From assembly GCA_003531585.1 (NCBI GenBank), contig DQFX01000025.1:1-6660 (forward strand): a stretch of DNA of 6,660 nucleotides. Reading direction: 5' to 3'. Source of the DNA: Oscillospiraceae bacterium. GTDB lineage: Bacteria; Bacillota; Clostridia; Oscillospirales; Ruminococcaceae. The notes under the pieces are model-generated. The model did no database searches, was not told the origin of the DNA, and saw nothing but the letters and a program-made list of their open reading frames with translations. Of this stretch, positions 1 through 5,670 are shown piece after piece (position 1 is the first letter of the stretch; every line of letters begins with the position of its first letter). Made by a program: the position numbers and the translations under genes.

Positions 1-106
1 GGCGTGATTTAATCAGTGCTTCCCTAAATTGAACGGTCATGCAGTGCTGCCTTCCCCCGAAACCACAGGGAGAACGAAAAACGTCACAATGAGGTGAGAG
101 CAAAGC
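1..106 (+). other. metN upstream leader, no gene recognised
   Basis: This is non-coding sequence ahead of metN, cut by the window edge. I looked for the conserved segments of the SAM-I (S-box) riboswitch and for the T-box core, since both commonly control methionine genes in Firmicutes, and found neither. No U-tailed terminator hairpin is visible. The heptamer CAGTGCT occurs twice (14-20 and 42-48). The pyrimidine-rich stretches at 20-25 and 51-56 could each pair weakly with the AGGGAG at 67-72. No convincing -35/-10 pair is seen, so the promoter and any aptamer probably lie further upstream, outside the window. Confidence 0.5.
91..98 (+). promoter_or_regulatory. Ribosome binding site of metN
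   Basis: GAGGTGAG sits 8 nt before the ATG at 107 and matches the 16S anti-Shine-Dalgarno over GAGGTG. It fixes the metN start, and the translated product from this ATG begins exactly where the MetN family does. Confidence 0.8.
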
Positions 107-1141
107 ATGATACGTCTGGAGCACATTACCAAGACCTACGTCAACGCCGGCAAAAAATTCAACGCCGCGGACGATGTGAGCCTTGAGATAAAAAAGGGCG
201 AGATATTCGGCATAATCGGCTTCTCCGGCGCGGGAAAATCCACGCTGGTGCGCTGTATCAACCTGCTTGAGCGCCCGGACAGCGGAAGGGTCTTTATAAA
301 CGACAAGGACATTACCGCCCTGCGCGGCGCGGAACTCCGCAGACAGCGCAAGAAAATAGGAATGATATTCCAGCACTTCAACCTGTTCGCTTCGCGGACA
401 GTGCTGCAGAACGTAATATTCCCGATACGCTACAACGGGCTTTCCGCAGCGGAGCGCAGGAAAAAGGCGCTGGAGCTGCTCAAGCTGGTAGGTATCGCGG
501 ATAAGGCGGGCGCGTACCCCTCGGAGCTTTCCGGCGGCCAGAAGCAGCGCGCGGCTATCGCAAGGGCGCTCGCAAGCGACCCAGAGATACTCCTGTGCGA
601 CGAGGCAACGTCGGCTCTCGACCCGCAGACCACCGAGGCGATACTGAAGCTGCTGAAGTCCCTCAACGCGAAGCTGGGACTTACCATCGTGCTGATCACT
701 CACCAGATGAACGTAGTCAAGGAGATATGCGACCGCACCGCCGTAATGGAAAACGGCAGGGTAGTCGAGCAGGGCGACGTGTTCGAGATATTCGCGAACC
801 CGCAGCAGCCCGTGACGCGCTCCTTCGTGGACACGACCTCCTGCCTGAGCGGCATAAACACCCTCATCGAGGAGAAATCCCCGCTGGTGCAGCTCAAGCC
901 GGGTCAGAAGATACTCCGGTTCAAGTACCTCGAGAGAAGCGCCTGCGAAGCGCTCGTGTCCACCATCTCCCGCAAGTTCAATATTGACCTGAACATCGTG
1001 TTCGGAAGCATAGAGATCATCGGCGACAACCCGATAGGCGGGCTTGTAGTCATCGCCGACGGAAACGAGGACGATATCCGCGCCGCAGTCAAGTACCTGT
1101 GCGATATCAATGTCGGAGTGGAGGTGATCCTCAGTGCGTGA
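107..1141 (+). CDS. metN: Methionine ABC transporter ATP-binding protein MetN
   Basis: This is the cytoplasmic ATPase that powers methionine import through MetI. Of its 344 residues, about 1-240 form the ABC ATPase domain. It has a Walker A GFSGAGKST (38-46), Q-loop Gln89, signature LSGGQKQR (141-148), Walker B ending in Asp165-Glu166, and H-loop His199. Residues about 265-344 form a C-terminal ferredoxin-like NIL domain. In characterised MetN proteins this domain binds intracellular methionine and shuts the transporter down (trans-inhibition), so feedback control is likely retained here. Length and domain order are normal for the family (about 340-350 aa). The gene heads the metNIQ set, and its 3' end overlaps metI by 8 nt. 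All ATPase motifs are intact. Assignment to the methionine-uptake subgroup rests on the NIL domain and on the MetI and MetQ neighbours. The exact substrate (L-Met, D-Met or an analogue) is not determined by the sequence. Confidence 0.96.
   Translation: MIRLEHITKTYVNAGKKFNAADDVSLEIKKGEIFGIIGFSGAGKSTLVRCINLLERPDSGRVFINDKDITALRGAELRRQRKKIGMIFQHFNLFASRTVLQNVIFPIRYNGLSAAERRKKALELLKLVGIADKAGAYPSELSGGQKQRAAIARALASDPEILLCDEATSALDPQTTEAILKLLKSLNAKLGLTIVLITHQMNVVKEICDRTAVMENGRVVEQGDVFEIFANPQQPVTRSFVDTTSCLSGINTLIEEKSPLVQLKPGQKILRFKYLERSACEALVSTISRKFNIDLNIVFGSIEIIGDNPIGGLVVIADGNEDDIRAAVKYLCDINVGVEVILSA
1120..1129 (+). promoter_or_regulatory. Ribosome binding site of metI inside metN
   Basis: GGAGGTGATC is complementary to ten bases of the 3' end of 16S rRNA. 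It lies within the last codons of metN, 4 nt before the GTG at 1134 (9 nt from the GGAGG core). It decides the GTG start of metI and implies translational coupling of the ATPase and permease. Confidence 0.85.
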
Positions 1142-1814
1142 GTTCTTTGAAAGCATTATGCCGAACGTTATACCGAAGCTTCCCGCCCTGTGGAACGCTA
1201 CCCTGGAGACCCTCGCGATGACCGGCATTTCCGCGCTGTACATTCTCGTTATTGGAATGGCGCTGGGAATCCTGCTTACCGTGACGAAAAAGGGCGGACT
1301 GCTTGAAAACGCAGTGGTCTACCGCGTGCTGGACATCATTATCAACCTTCTGCGCTCGGTCCCGTTCATTATCCTGCTGTTCCTGCTTATCCCGCTGACG
1401 CGTATCATCAGCGGTACCTCCATCGGAGTTGCCGGTTCGATTTTCCCGCTCATCGTAGGAACTGTTCCGTTCTTCTCCCGTCAGGCTGAGGCGGCGCTCG
1501 CCGGAGTCAGCCCCGGTCTTATCGAGGCGGCGCAGTCGATGGGCTGCTCCAAGCTCGGGATCATTTTCAGAGTGTACATCCGCGAAAGCATTCCGGCTCT
1601 TTCCCGCGGTATTACGATCACCCTGATAAACCTCGTCGGACTCACCGCGATGGCTGGCGCAGTCGGCGCTGGCGGCCTCGGAAACTTCGCGTACGTTCAG
1701 GGCGTTCAGCGCAACTACTACGACATTATCGTTGCCGCAGTTATCGTGCTGGTGCTCATCGTCCAGGTTATCCAGATAATCGGCAACATCATCGCAAAGA
1801 AAACAGAGAAATAA
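1134..1814 (+). CDS. metI: Methionine ABC transporter permease MetI
   Basis: This is the membrane-spanning subunit of the importer, working as a homodimer with two MetN subunits. Its 226 residues are typical for MetI (about 215-230). By eye there are about five hydrophobic segments, near 21-50, 63-90, 95-115, 155-180 and 195-220, arranged as in the five-helix MetI fold. The cytoplasmic coupling (EAA) motif is clear: EAAQSMG begins at residue 131, and a downstream I-P element (Ile153, Pro154) docks into MetN. The start is a GTG, chosen because a near-perfect Shine-Dalgarno lies just upstream and the N-terminus aligns with the family. The first 8 nt overlap metN, so the two are co-translated. 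The small importer family also contains transporters for other amino acids or peptides, so methionine specificity is inferred from the full metNIQ set. Confidence 0.95.
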   Translation: MREFFESIMPNVIPKLPALWNATLETLAMTGISALYILVIGMALGILLTVTKKGGLLENAVVYRVLDIIINLLRSVPFIILLFLLIPLTRIISGTSIGVAGSIFPLIVGTVPFFSRQAEAALAGVSPGLIEAAQSMGCSKLGIIFRVYIRESIPALSRGITITLINLVGLTAMAGAVGAGGLGNFAYVQGVQRNYYDIIVAAVIVLVLIVQVIQIIGNIIAKKTEK

Positions 1815-1885
1815 ACCGGTAAGACAAATAAAACAACACTGGATAATACAACTAAACAAATCAAGTTCAAAGGAGAACAAACACC
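1815..1885 (+). other. metI-metQ intergenic region with metQ ribosome binding site
   Basis: This is a 71-nt, A-rich, apparently unstructured spacer. AAAGGAG at 1869-1875 is a good Shine-Dalgarno 10 nt before the metQ ATG. A GATAAT at 1842-1847 resembles a -10 element but has only a poor -35 match 17 nt upstream, so an internal promoter is possible but weakly supported. An unstructured A-rich leader suits efficient initiation on a highly expressed binding protein (inference). Confidence 0.5.
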
Positions 1886-2845
1886 ATGTCTATCAGAAAT
1901 AAATTCGCATTTTCCCTCGCAGCAGTTCTTGCAGCAGTATCCCTGACCGCTTGCAGCGGCAACACTTCCTCCAGCTCTTCCTCCGCGGCTGACAGCTCCG
2001 CTGATTCCTCTGCGGCAGAGAGCGCAGCAACCGCTGAGAATTCCGAGAACTCCGACAGCGCAGACAGCGCTGCTGACGCAGAGACTGCGTACTCCCCGGA
2101 GAACCCCGTGACCGTAAAGATCGGCCTCACCGGCAACGTATACGAGGACATCTGGAACCCCATCAAGGAGAAGCTCGCTCCCGAGGGAATCAACCTTGAG
2201 TATGAGCAGTTCACAAGCTTCAACATTCCGAACAACGCGCTCAACAGCGGCGAGATCGACATGAACGCGTTCCAGCACCACGCTTACTTCAACAACGATA
2301 CAGCTTCCAACGGCTACGACCTGACCGCCATCGGCGATACCTACATCGTAGCAATGAACATCTACACCGCTAAGGACTACACCATCGAGAGCGCCCTGGC
2401 TTCCACCGAGACCCTCAAGATCGCAGTTCCGAACGACGTCACCAACGAAGGCAGAGCGCTGAAGCTCCTCGAGAGCGCAGGCTTCTTCACCATCAACGCT
2501 GACGCTGGCGCTTCCCCCGAGATCAGCGACATCACCGACTACGCAGTACCGGTAGAGTTCGTTGAGGTAGACGCAAACCTCGTTTACTCCGTTATCCAGG
2601 ACGTTGACCTCGCAGTCATCAACGGCAACTACGCCCTCGACAGCGGCCTTACCGCAGACGACGCGATCTACAAGGAGAGCGAGTACGCTGACAACAGCTA
2701 CTACTGCCTGATCGCCGTACGTTCCGAGGACGCTGAGAACCCCGTTTACAAGCGCATCGTTGAAGCTTACCAGACTCAGGACACCATCGACATCTACAAC
2801 AACGAGTTCAAGGGATTCTTCGTTCCCGCATGGACTCTCGGCTGA
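1886..2845 (+). CDS. metQ: Methionine-binding lipoprotein MetQ (NLPA family)
   Basis: This is the extracytoplasmic, lipid-anchored substrate-binding protein that delivers methionine to MetNI. Its 319 residues start with a lipoprotein signal peptide: Arg4 and Lys6, a hydrophobic core, and the lipobox LTAC with Cys23 as the acylation site. A long Ser/Ala/Asp/Glu-rich linker (about 24-70) precedes the NLPA fold. Family hallmarks are AFQHHAY (128-134), PNDVTNEGRAL (182-192) and VINGNYALDSGL (244-255). The second usually reads PNDPTNEGRAL, so Val185 replaces a common proline. The protein is longer than most MetQ (about 270 aa), and the linker accounts for the difference. There is no ATA isoleucine codon in the gene although metN and lysR use it often, which fits strong expression. 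Ligands other than L-methionine (D-Met, analogues) are possible within this family. Confidence 0.93.
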   Translation: MSIRNKFAFSLAAVLAAVSLTACSGNTSSSSSSAADSSADSSAAESAATAENSENSDSADSAADAETAYSPENPVTVKIGLTGNVYEDIWNPIKEKLAPEGINLEYEQFTSFNIPNNALNSGEIDMNAFQHHAYFNNDTASNGYDLTAIGDTYIVAMNIYTAKDYTIESALASTETLKIAVPNDVTNEGRALKLLESAGFFTINADAGASPEISDITDYAVPVEFVEVDANLVYSVIQDVDLAVINGNYALDSGLTADDAIYKESEYADNSYYCLIAVRSEDAENPVYKRIVEAYQTQDTIDIYNNEFKGFFVPAWTLG

Positions 2846-2866
2846 TAACAACTGAAAACATAGCAC

Positions 2867-2899
2867 TGGAACCGCGCAGAATATGTGCGGTTCCGTTTT
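2867..2899 (+). terminator. Hairpin with U-tract between metQ and the FAD oxidoreductase
   Basis: The arms at 2868-2878 and 2884-2894 pair over 11 bp (one G-U) around a 5-nt loop, followed by G and then TTTT (2896-2899). The T-tract is short, so termination may be partial. It lies 22 nt after the metQ stop and ends only 5 nt before the next gene's Shine-Dalgarno, leaving no room for a promoter in between. It probably lowers rather than abolishes downstream transcription and may protect the metNIQ 3' end. The 5' arm includes TGGAACCGCG (2867-2876), which matches the inner part of the T-box core, but no T-box stem I region fits here. Confidence 0.65.
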
Positions 2900-2915
2900 A
2901 GAAAGGGAGATAACA

Positions 2916-4280
2916 ATGCAGGACCTTCTGAAAATAATTTCCGACCCTGAGAGAGTAAAACTCGGCAATATTGAGGACAAGTACCTTTCCGACACACTCG
3001 GCAGATTAAAGGGGACCGCCGCGGCGCTGGTGTTCCCGAAGTCCACCGAGGAGGTCAGCGCGGTGATGAAGTTCGCGAACGACCGCGGGCTTCCCGTAAC
3101 TCCCCGCGGCGCGGGAACCAACCTTGTCGGCTCGACCGTTCCCCATGGCGAGGGCATAATCCTTGATTTCTCGCTGATGAACCGCGTCCTTGAAATAGAC
3201 GAGGACACCTTCACCGCAGTCGTGGAGCCTGGCGTTGTGCTCCAGGATTTTCAGAAGCTGGTTGAATCCAGGGGACTGTTCTATCCCCCCGACCCGGGCG
3301 AAAAGACCGCTACCATCGGCGGCAACATATCCACTAACGCCGGCGGCATGAGAGCCGTAAAGTACGGCGTAACCCGCGATTATGTCCGCGGTCTGGAGCT
3401 TGTGCTCGCTGACGGCAGAATAGTCACCGCAGGCACCAAGAACGTCAAGGACGCAAGCGGACTTTCACTCAAGCATATCGTCATCGGCTCGGAGGGCACT
3501 CTGGCGGTCATCACGAAGTGCATTCTGAAGCTTGTTCCCAAGCCTGAGAAATCGCTTTCTGTGGTCGTTCCGTTCCCGGATCTTTCCACCGGTATCTCCG
3601 GCGTTCTGAGCATTATCCGCGCAAACGCGAACCCCACCGCGATAGAGTTCACCGAGCGCACCGTCGTGGAGCTCGGCGAAAAGTTCACCGGGCTGAAATT
3701 TCCGGTCCCCGAGGCTGGCGCGTACATTATACTGACCTTCGACGGCACCGAAAATTCAGTGACCGACAGCGCCGCGAGAGTCCGCGAAGTAGCGCTGAAG
3801 GCTGGCGCGCTGGATTACATCACCCTCGACGACCCGGAGGCCGCGGCGAACATCTGGAAGGTGCGCGGCTGTCTCGTCAAGGCTGTGGAGGCGGTCAGCG
3901 AGCAGGAGCCTGTTGACCTCGTAGTGCCGATAAACCGCACCGCTGACTTCATCAAGTTCGTCCACGAGACCGAGAAGAAGTCCGGCATGCAGATGGTCGC
4001 ATTCGGGCACGCAGGCGACGGAAACGTACACCTGTGCATGGTTCGCGGAAAGCGCTCCGACGCCGAGTGGGAGCACGACCTCCACGAGAACATGACCACT
4101 GTTTACAACTACGCGTACTCCCTGGGAGGGCTCACCTCCGGCGAGCACGGAATCGGCGTTGCGAAGCGCCCGTACTTCCTCGGCGCGACCGCTCCGGAGA
4201 ACCTCGATCTCATGCGCTCCATCAAGACCGCATTCGACCCGAAGCACATTCTGAACGACCACATTTCTTATCTTAAATAA
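2916..4280 (+). CDS. FAD-binding oxidoreductase, GlcD/D-2-hydroxyacid dehydrogenase family
   Basis: This is a flavoenzyme of the VAO/PCMH family, which oxidises 2-hydroxy acids (glycolate, D-lactate, D-2-hydroxyglutarate and others) to 2-oxo acids. From the ATG at 2916 it is 454 aa, normal for GlcD-type proteins. The N-terminal FAD domain shows PRGAGTNLVGS (63-73), a Gly/Asn-rich segment starting TIGGNIST (133-140) and GSEGTLAVIT (191-200). The C-terminal FAD-oxidase domain shows GHAGDGNVHL (364-373) and SGEHGIG (408-414). His365, His372 and Glu410 correspond to the metal-binding residues of the D-2-hydroxyglutarate/D-lactate dehydrogenase group. GGGAG at 2905-2909 fixes this start. An in-frame ATG at 2883 lies inside the hairpin and has no ribosome site. 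The aminotransferase gene begins 10 nt downstream, so the two are co-transcribed. No EtfA/EtfB or iron-sulfur partner is present in the window, so the electron acceptor is unknown. The substrate is not identifiable from sequence; a hydroxy acid related to methionine is a context guess. Confidence 0.88.
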   Translation: MQDLLKIISDPERVKLGNIEDKYLSDTLGRLKGTAAALVFPKSTEEVSAVMKFANDRGLPVTPRGAGTNLVGSTVPHGEGIILDFSLMNRVLEIDEDTFTAVVEPGVVLQDFQKLVESRGLFYPPDPGEKTATIGGNISTNAGGMRAVKYGVTRDYVRGLELVLADGRIVTAGTKNVKDASGLSLKHIVIGSEGTLAVITKCILKLVPKPEKSLSVVVPFPDLSTGISGVLSIIRANANPTAIEFTERTVVELGEKFTGLKFPVPEAGAYIILTFDGTENSVTDSAARVREVALKAGALDYITLDDPEAAANIWKVRGCLVKAVEAVSEQEPVDLVVPINRTADFIKFVHETEKKSGMQMVAFGHAGDGNVHLCMVRGKRSDAEWEHDLHENMTTVYNYAYSLGGLTSGEHGIGVAKRPYFLGATAPENLDLMRSIKTAFDPKHILNDHISYLK

Positions 4281-4290
4281 GGGGAACAAC

Positions 4291-5457
4291 ATGACAGATC
4301 TTTCATTAAGAACAGCGGGATTCACTGATTCAGTGATTCGCCGCATGACGAGAATATCCAACCAGTACGGCGCGGTGAATCTCTCCCAGGGCTTCCCGGA
4401 TTTCGAGCCTCCGAAGGAGATACTCGAGCGCCTGGCGCAGGTCACTAAGGAGGATTTCCACCAGTACGCTACGACCTGGGGCTCCCAGAACTTCCGCGAC
4501 GCGGTAGCCGCAAAGCAGAAGCACTTCATGGGCTATGACATCGACCCGAACTCCGAGATAGTAGTTACCTGCGGCTCCACTGAGGCGATGATGGCGGCTA
4601 TGCTGTCCGTTACCAACCCGGGCGATAAGGTCATCGTATTCTCGCCGTTCTATGAGAACTACGGCGCGGACGCTATCCTTTCCGGCGCCGAGCCTATCTA
4701 CGTTCCGCTTGTTCCGCCGGAGTACAGCTTCGACGCAGACGTGCTGGAAGCGGCGTTCAGGCAGCACCCCAAGGCGCTGATACTTTGTAATCCCTCCAAC
4801 CCCTGCGGCAAGGTGTTCACCCGTGAGGAGCTCCAGATAATCGCAGACCTCGCAGAGAAGTACGATACCTATGTTATCACCGACGAGGTTTACGAGCATA
4901 TCCTCTATGCGCCGAACAGGCACGTTTATTTCTCGACCCTCCCGGGCATGAGAAAGCGTACGATATGCTGTTCTTCGCTTTCCAAGACCTACTCCATCAC
5001 CGGCTGGCGCCTGGGTTACGTTATTGCTCCTCCGGAGATCACCGACCGCGTGAAGAAGGTTCACGACTTCCTGACTGTAGGCGCGGCGGCTCCGCTCCAG
5101 GAGGCGGCGGTGGTCGGTCTGAAATTCGGCGACGACTACTACAAGTGGCTCCAGGATAAGTACAAGCACATGCGCAAGCTGTTCCTTGACGGTCTGGACA
5201 GGATAGGGATTCAGCACAACGTTCCGCAGGGCGCGTATTACGTCATGGTGGACGTATCCGAGTTCGGCTACGAAAGCGACCTCAGGCTCTGCGAAGCGCT
5301 TGCGGAGCACGTAGGAGTAGGCGCGGTGCCCGGCTCCAGTTTCTTCCGCGAGCCGGAGAACCGCTACATCAGACTGCACTTCGCAAAGCAGGATGCGACG
5401 CTCAACGCCGCACTGGAGCGTTTACAGGATATCCGCAAGAAGCTCCCCAAGGCATAA
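4291..5457 (+). CDS. PLP-dependent class I/II aminotransferase, methionine/kynurenine transaminase-like
   Basis: This is a cytoplasmic, PLP-dependent enzyme moving an amino group between an amino acid and a 2-oxo acid. Its 388 residues are typical of fold-type I, subgroup I-gamma-like aminotransferases. Motifs are NLSQGFPDF (30-38, substrate loop), NPSNPCGKVF (167-176, Asn170 near PLP), TDEVYEH (197-203, with Asp198 and Tyr201 for the cofactor), SSLSKTYSITGWRLGY (228-243, Lys232 as the Schiff-base lysine) and YIRLHFA (359-365, Arg361 for the substrate carboxylate). All catalytic residues are intact. The opening, with an NQYGAVNLSQGFPDF-type stretch, resembles the YbdL/KAT group, which accepts methionine, glutamine and aromatic amino acids. 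Database names such as aspartate aminotransferase are also common for such proteins. AAGGGG (4279-4284) is the ribosome site. It directly follows the FAD oxidoreductase and precedes a strong terminator. A methionine or KMTB role is inferred from metNIQ nearby. Confidence 0.9.
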   Translation: MTDLSLRTAGFTDSVIRRMTRISNQYGAVNLSQGFPDFEPPKEILERLAQVTKEDFHQYATTWGSQNFRDAVAAKQKHFMGYDIDPNSEIVVTCGSTEAMMAAMLSVTNPGDKVIVFSPFYENYGADAILSGAEPIYVPLVPPEYSFDADVLEAAFRQHPKALILCNPSNPCGKVFTREELQIIADLAEKYDTYVITDEVYEHILYAPNRHVYFSTLPGMRKRTICCSSLSKTYSITGWRLGYVIAPPEITDRVKKVHDFLTVGAAAPLQEAAVVGLKFGDDYYKWLQDKYKHMRKLFLDGLDRIGIQHNVPQGAYYVMVDVSEFGYESDLRLCEALAEHVGVGAVPGSSFFREPENRYIRLHFAKQDATLNAALERLQDIRKKLPKA

Positions 5458-5461
5458 AATT

Positions 5462-5491
5462 ACCGGGCAGGCGATGAACCTGCCCGGTTTT
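5462..5491 (+). terminator. Rho-independent terminator after the aminotransferase
   Basis: A perfect 10-bp GC-rich stem (5462-5471 with 5479-5488) and 7-nt loop end in TTTT (5488-5491) and further A/T. It starts 4 nt after the stop codon. An AAAATT on the 5' side could let it act in both directions. It marks the end of the metNIQ-oxidoreductase-aminotransferase transcription unit. Confidence 0.88.
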
Positions 5492-5528
5492 AATTCGGAA
5501 TTCGGAATTTCGGTGCCGCCTTCGGCGG
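5492..5528. repeat. Short tandem AATTCGG repeat plus GC hairpin
   Basis: Three near-identical units are head to tail: AATTCGG at 5492-5498 and 5499-5505, then AATTTCGG at 5506-5513. A 5-bp hairpin with a TTC loop (CCGCC, 5516-5520, with GGCGG, 5524-5528) follows at once. It lies between two terminators in non-coding DNA. The appearance is that of a dispersed intergenic repeat as found in some gut Clostridia, but I cannot confirm other copies from this window. Confidence 0.5.
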
Positions 5529-5540
5529 GTTATTTCAAAT

Positions 5541-5573
5541 GACGGGCAGGGAAGAGGAACTGTCCGTTTTTTT
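5541..5573 (+). terminator. Second Rho-independent terminator
   Basis: An 8-bp stem (5542-5549 with 5560-5567, one G-U) and a 10-nt purine loop are followed by a run of seven T (5567-5573). It is a canonical terminator about 70 nt after the first, and no gene lies between them. It shares CGGGCAGG with the first terminator's 5' arm. It insulates the lysR promoter from upstream transcription, or belongs to the repeat element before it. Confidence 0.75.
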
Positions 5574-5611
5574 GTTCCCGCAGGATATTCAGCATTTTTC
5601 AGCCGCGTTAC

Positions 5612-5640
5612 TTGACAGAAGGTTCCGGATAATATATAAT
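5612..5640 (+). promoter_or_regulatory. Consensus sigma-A promoter of the lysR gene
   Basis: TTGACA (5612-5617) and TATAAT (5635-5640) are both perfect, with the ideal 17-nt spacer. Transcription is expected to start near 5646-5648, giving a leader of about 30 nt before the ATG at 5678. No other gene lies downstream before lysR, so this is its own promoter. Such a strong core promoter for a regulator suggests it is held in check by repression or autoregulation (inference). Confidence 0.88.
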
Positions 5641-5669
5641 AAACATATGGAACTATAATAACATATGGA
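5635..5669 (+). repeat. Tandem duplication of the -10/start region
   Basis: Two copies stand in direct repeat: TATAAT, AA, ACATATGGA (5635-5651) and TATAAT, A, ACATATGGA (5654-5669). They differ by one A and are separated by 2 nt. The first copy supplies the -10 box; the second supplies an extra TATAAT at 5654-5659, which lacks a good -35, and the GGAG of the ribosome site. It may be a simple duplication or a pair of binding sites for a regulator. Confidence 0.7.
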
Positions 5670-5670
5670 G
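5667..5670 (+). promoter_or_regulatory. Ribosome binding site of the lysR gene
   Basis: GGAG lies 7 nt before the ATG at 5678 and sets that start. It is formed by the end of the second direct-repeat copy (CATATGGA) plus one G, so anything binding the repeat as RNA would also mask translation (inference). Confidence 0.7.

Noticed and set aside
39..92. 17-codon leader ORF (ATG at 39, stop at 90-92) ahead of metN
   Set aside because: No ribosome binding site precedes it and it has no run of methionine or other regulatory codons. Its stop overlapping the metN Shine-Dalgarno is suggestive but could be chance.
1131..1880. 249-residue minus-strand open frame opposite metI
   Set aside because: It is the antisense shadow of metI: very hydrophilic, low-complexity translation, no ribosome site and no family motif.
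2883..2915. Upstream in-frame ATG extending the FAD oxidoreductase by 11 residues
   Set aside because: It lies in the loop and 3' arm of the hairpin, has no Shine-Dalgarno, and the ATG at 2916 has GGGAG at ideal spacing.
1718..3214. 498-residue minus-strand open frame opposite metQ and the oxidoreductase start
   Set aside because: It spans two well-supported plus-strand genes and the terminator between them. The translation is Val/Ser-rich without recognisable domains, which is typical of an antisense frame in biased codon usage.
4330..5379. 349-residue minus-strand open frame opposite the aminotransferase
   Set aside because: It is a shadow of a gene with complete catalytic motifs; the Arg/Val/Leu-rich translation has no known family signature.
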